From: Oscillospiraceae bacterium
Lineage (GTDB): Bacteria; Bacillota; Clostridia; Oscillospirales; Oscillospiraceae
Assembly (NCBI GenBank): GCA_016296565.1
Contig: JAEDJB010000127.1
Span: 1-5,148 of the forward strand
Direction of reading: 5' to 3'
DNA length: 5,148 nucleotides
Shown: in pieces, positions 4,888 through 5,148 of the stretch
Layout of the letters: every line of letters begins with the position of its first letter
How positions within the stretch are numbered: position 1 is the first letter of the stretch
The notes under the pieces: generated by a model
Databases searched by the model: none
What the model was told of the DNA's origin: nothing
Seen by the model: the letters and a program-made list of their open reading frames with translations, nothing else
Program-made: the position numbers and the translations under genes

Positions 4888-5148
4888 CTAAGATTCAAAT
4901 AAATCCCATGACACCGCATCAATCCAGCATGGATCCCCATATTGAATCTCATTAACATAGTTAACAGCAACAATATCGCCAACGACAAATGGCTGATTGT
5001 CAAGACTGTCTTTACTGAAGGATAGTCTGCTGATACCCTCCAGGCGAGAGTCGTATGGAATGTGCCTATCCGCATCAGCTTCCAAGGGCTCAATCATCAC
5101 TTGTTCTGTATCCAAGGATACAATTTTACCTATTACAAGCATTTCTCC
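4888..5148 (-). CDS. Small DUF3221/YobA-like protein, 5' end beyond the window
   Basis: The visible minus-strand frame gives at least 86 residues ending ...SWDLFES and is open to the right edge. The pattern is a small beta-barrel: VIGKIVSLDTEQVMIEPL (strand-turn-strand ending in the acidic-proline EPL), then SRLSFSKDSL, VGDIVAVNYVNEI and a C-terminal WIDAVSWDL strand. This resembles DUF3221/YobA-type small extracytoplasmic proteins, where a variable N-terminal signal or lipoprotein leader precedes this barrel. An ATG at 5140-5142 exists, but GGAG lies only 2 nt before it, too close for good initiation, so the real start is probably off the window. Base composition is clearly more AT-rich than the neighbouring genes, with codons such as ATA, TTA and GAT used freely. 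That suggests recent transfer or weak expression selection. Function unknown; the family assignment is tentative. Confidence 0.6.
   Translation of the reverse strand, partial: GEMLVIGKIVSLDTEQVMIEPLEADADRHIPYDSRLEGISRLSFSKDSLDNQPFVVGDIVAVNYVNEIQYGDPCWIDAVSWDLFES

Noticed and set aside
4866..5093. Alternative minus-strand frame of 75 codons with a hydrophobic stretch overlapping the DUF3221-like gene
   Set aside because: No ribosome site is visible, and the other frame has a coherent beta-barrel pattern. The hydrophobic run is probably a frame shadow.

Overview
The window looks like part of a GC-rich, anaerobic, Gram-positive clostridial genome, most likely a gut Oscillospiraceae-type bacterium (Flavonifractor/Lawsonibacter-like; inferred from style, not from a database match). 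The evidence is strong GGAGG-type ribosome binding sites before most genes, vegetative (sigma-A-like) promoter hexamers, rho-independent terminators, a rubrerythrin, and a tandem glycine riboswitch of Gram-positive architecture. The left four fifths is coded almost entirely on the minus strand. Only one small lipoprotein gene reads on the plus strand.

Right to left on the minus strand: a 5'-truncated AT-rich gene (4888-5148) encodes a small DUF3221/YobA-like protein. The plus-strand lipoprotein gene (4377-4754) and rubrerythrin (3595-4128) diverge from a 248-bp intergenic region. Rubrerythrin ends in a very clear terminator (3516-3556). Directly beyond it a near-consensus promoter (3483-3512) starts an RNA that folds as a complete tandem glycine riboswitch: kink-turn leader, aptamer 1, linker and aptamer 2 (3283-3463). 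A strong terminator hairpin (3237-3285) follows, and its 5' arm shares three bases with the P1 helix of aptamer 2.

The riboswitch is not followed by gcvT, a Na+/alanine-glycine symporter or any other convincing ORF. About 300 bases of non-coding DNA follow, holding a second 15-bp hairpin (3126-3160) and a two-armed palindromic repeat (3038-3098). Then comes a separate promoter (2970-2998) and a compact three-gene operon: oppD/dppD-type ATPase, oppF/dppF-type ATPase, and a family M19 membrane-type dipeptidase. A GC-rich hairpin sits at the window's left edge just after the dipeptidase stop.

Functionally, the operon would power uptake of di/oligopeptides and cleave dipeptides inside the cell. 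Its permease and binding-protein genes are not upstream and are not in view. A glycine sensor beside a peptide import and hydrolysis operon is the most interesting feature. Either the riboswitch feeds read-through into peptide use (free glycine is a product of dipeptide hydrolysis), or it is an orphaned regulator that has lost its gene. The operon's own promoter and the intervening hairpin argue against simple control, so both readings are open.
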